DNA of 7,473 nt from Planctomycetota bacterium (GTDB taxonomy: Bacteria; Planctomycetota; Phycisphaerae; UBA1845): positions 1 through 7,473 of the forward strand of contig JADFIX010000156.1 of NCBI GenBank assembly GCA_022566435.1, given 5' to 3'. The translations under genes were made by a program, and so were the position numbers. Below the pieces are notes generated by a model, which worked only from the letters and a program-made list of their open reading frames with translations, was not told where the DNA came from and did no database searches. Positions 6,534-7,473 of the stretch are shown here, in pieces. How positions within the stretch are numbered: position 1 is the first letter of the stretch; each line of letters opens with the position of its first letter.

Positions 6534-6711
6534 GGCGGGTGCGGCGGGTAAACTGCTAACCGGTCGAATGCCTCGTTGGGCGGTTTCCCCTGTTCGTGGG
6601 ATCCTACCGGGCCGAGGATCTGAGCAACCCGATCGTTTCGCCGTTTTGGGCAGCAAGTACGCGGGTTCCGTGCTCGGTGTGGGCTTGGATTCATCCGGGC
6701 GACCTTCGTAG
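6532..6711 (+). pseudogene. Displaced duplicate of the ketosynthase gene 3' end
   Basis: In frame, this encodes LLTGRMPRWAVSPVRG through YAGSVLGVGLDSSG, matching the last ~51 residues of the tandem ketosynthase at about 40 of 51 positions, and ends with its own TAG. The nucleotide match is 84% over 6553-6702, and many changes are silent, so this copy diverged while still under selection in a working gene. Nothing before 6532 on the + strand resembles a ketosynthase; the homology stops at about the LA..A..LL segment. It is therefore a gene end without a gene. Either it is the original end of the ketosynthase gene, pushed away when the 4790-6531 islet brought a replacement end, or it is the remnant of a second, deleted ketosynthase gene. 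Confidence 0.88.
6553..6702 (+). repeat. Long direct repeat, copy B (displaced)
   Basis: This is the partner of 4634-4783, offset by 1919 bases. The first 31 bases are identical in both copies, then about one difference per five bases follows. A perfect core at one edge of a diverged homology block resembles the attachment core of elements that replace the 3' end of their target gene. Confidence 0.93.
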
Positions 6712-6852
6712 GAGTGTCCGAGTTTCGGTCGGCAACAAATCGCTTCCAAAGATTTCACAGACCCGTGAAGTACGTATCGTGTCTATCCTTCTGTAGATAT
6801 GCTTGGAAAAAGCACTTAACTTCGATGCGCTTTTGCGGTAGCTTGTTCGGCC

Positions 6853-7473
6853 ATGATTACCGCGGAGTCGAGTGTCTCGGGCGTCTCTAGACTTGCCACA
6901 CCGGCCGGGCATGCCTTGCCCCCCTGGGTGGACGAGCAACTCGGGGCGTGCCCCGTTTCGCGGCATCCCGTCGATGTAAGCGGCATGTCGATCCAGGTCG
7001 CGGACGCGAAAGACCTAGCACTGGTGTCGGTTGTCGTGCCCGACGCGCGTTCCCTCCGGTCGCTGGAATTCCAACGCTGTGCCGCTAAGGCCTATGCCGC
7101 GGTCGCCCGGACCCTCGACCGCGTGAACGCCCGCCATCCGGTCCGATTCTGGAACTTCATCCCCGATATTCATTCCCGCGCGGAAGACGGCATGGATCGC
7201 TACATGATCTTCAACGCCGGTCGGTTCGCGGCGTTCTCCGAATGGTACGGCGACATCGACCGGTTCGATCGACGTCTGGCCACAGCCACCGGAATCGGAC
7301 ACGACGGTGCGGACCTGGTCATCCACGCTTTGGGTTCCGACAGGCCGGGCGTTCACATCGACAATCCGCGGCAGTGCAATCCGCATTGTTACTCGAAACG
7401 CTATGGACCGTTGCCACCCTGCTTCGCGCGTGCGACGGTCATCGAGCGCGGAGGCACGACGCCGTCGCTTTCG
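6853..7473 (+). CDS. Chorismatase (FkbO/Hyg5/XanB2 family), 5' part, runs off window
   Basis: Reading from ATG 6853, 207 codons are open to the right edge. The residues RFWNFIPDIH, MDRYMIFNAGRF, FSEWYG, ATGIGHDGADLVIHALG, NPRQ and RYGPLPPCFARAT, in that order, match the chorismatase family (often annotated as pteridine-dependent deoxygenase). These enzymes hydrolyse chorismate to a dihydroxycyclohexadiene acid or to 3- or 4-hydroxybenzoate. XanB2-type members feed hydroxybenzoate into xanthomonadin and ubiquinone. Family members are about 330-350 residues, so the C-terminal catalytic half is outside the window and the product type cannot be told. The + strand orientation and closeness to the ketosynthase fit aryl starter supply for the polyketide, with the islet and displaced gene end between them. 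No strong ribosome site is seen. ATG 6985 is an alternative start but would cut into the fold. Confidence 0.82.
   Translation, partial: MITAESSVSGVSRLATPAGHALPPWVDEQLGACPVSRHPVDVSGMSIQVADAKDLALVSVVVPDARSLRSLEFQRCAAKAYAAVARTLDRVNARHPVRFWNFIPDIHSRAEDGMDRYMIFNAGRFAAFSEWYGDIDRFDRRLATATGIGHDGADLVIHALGSDRPGVHIDNPRQCNPHCYSKRYGPLPPCFARATVIERGGTTPSLS

Noticed and set aside
1..7473. CRISPR array, tRNA or rRNA genes
   Set aside because: No regularly spaced repeats, cloverleaf-like segments or rRNA-like conserved stretches were seen.

Overview
This window looks like part of a pigment or polyketide-type biosynthetic region from a Gram-negative bacterium with fairly high GC content. The outer-membrane clue is a LolA-like lipoprotein-carrier gene beside an LpxL/HtrB-like acyltransferase. 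The exact phylum cannot be read from the sequence. Planctomycetota or another non-proteobacterial Gram-negative group is possible, but that is inference.

Layout. (1) Positions 1 to about 110 hold the 3' end of a group II intron on the + strand: a 34-nt domain V and a domain VI hairpin with a candidate branch-point A. The rest of the intron lies left of the window. (2) About 115-625 is mostly non-coding, with a short direct repeat upstream of the operon. (3) 626-4789 is a tightly packed + strand operon. It runs from a LolA-like protein, to a lysophospholipid/lipid A-type acyltransferase (stop/start overlap), to an 815-residue protein made of two ketosynthase folds in tandem. The first fold keeps the Cys-His-His triad. 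The second has lost the Cys and one His and looks like a chain-length-factor partner. (4) 4790 to about 6531 is an islet with lower GC. It has a small + strand ORF (62 aa) convergent with, and overlapping, a minus-strand ClpP-fold serine protease of the SDH family. (5) 6532-6711 is a second, displaced copy of the last ~60 codons of the ketosynthase gene, with no gene body in front of it. (6) 6853 to the right edge is the first 207 residues of a chorismatase (FkbO/Hyg5/XanB2 type).

How the genes may work together. LolA-like protein, acyltransferase, KS/CLF and a chorismatase making hydroxybenzoate match the logic of aryl polyene/xanthomonadin-type clusters. The chorismatase would supply an aryl starter, the ketosynthase pair would extend it, and the acyltransferase and LolA-like protein would attach the product to lipid and move it to the outer membrane. 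The protease islet interrupts this region. The duplicated ketosynthase 3' end flanking it, with a 31-bp perfect core, suggests that it entered by recombination at that gene end.
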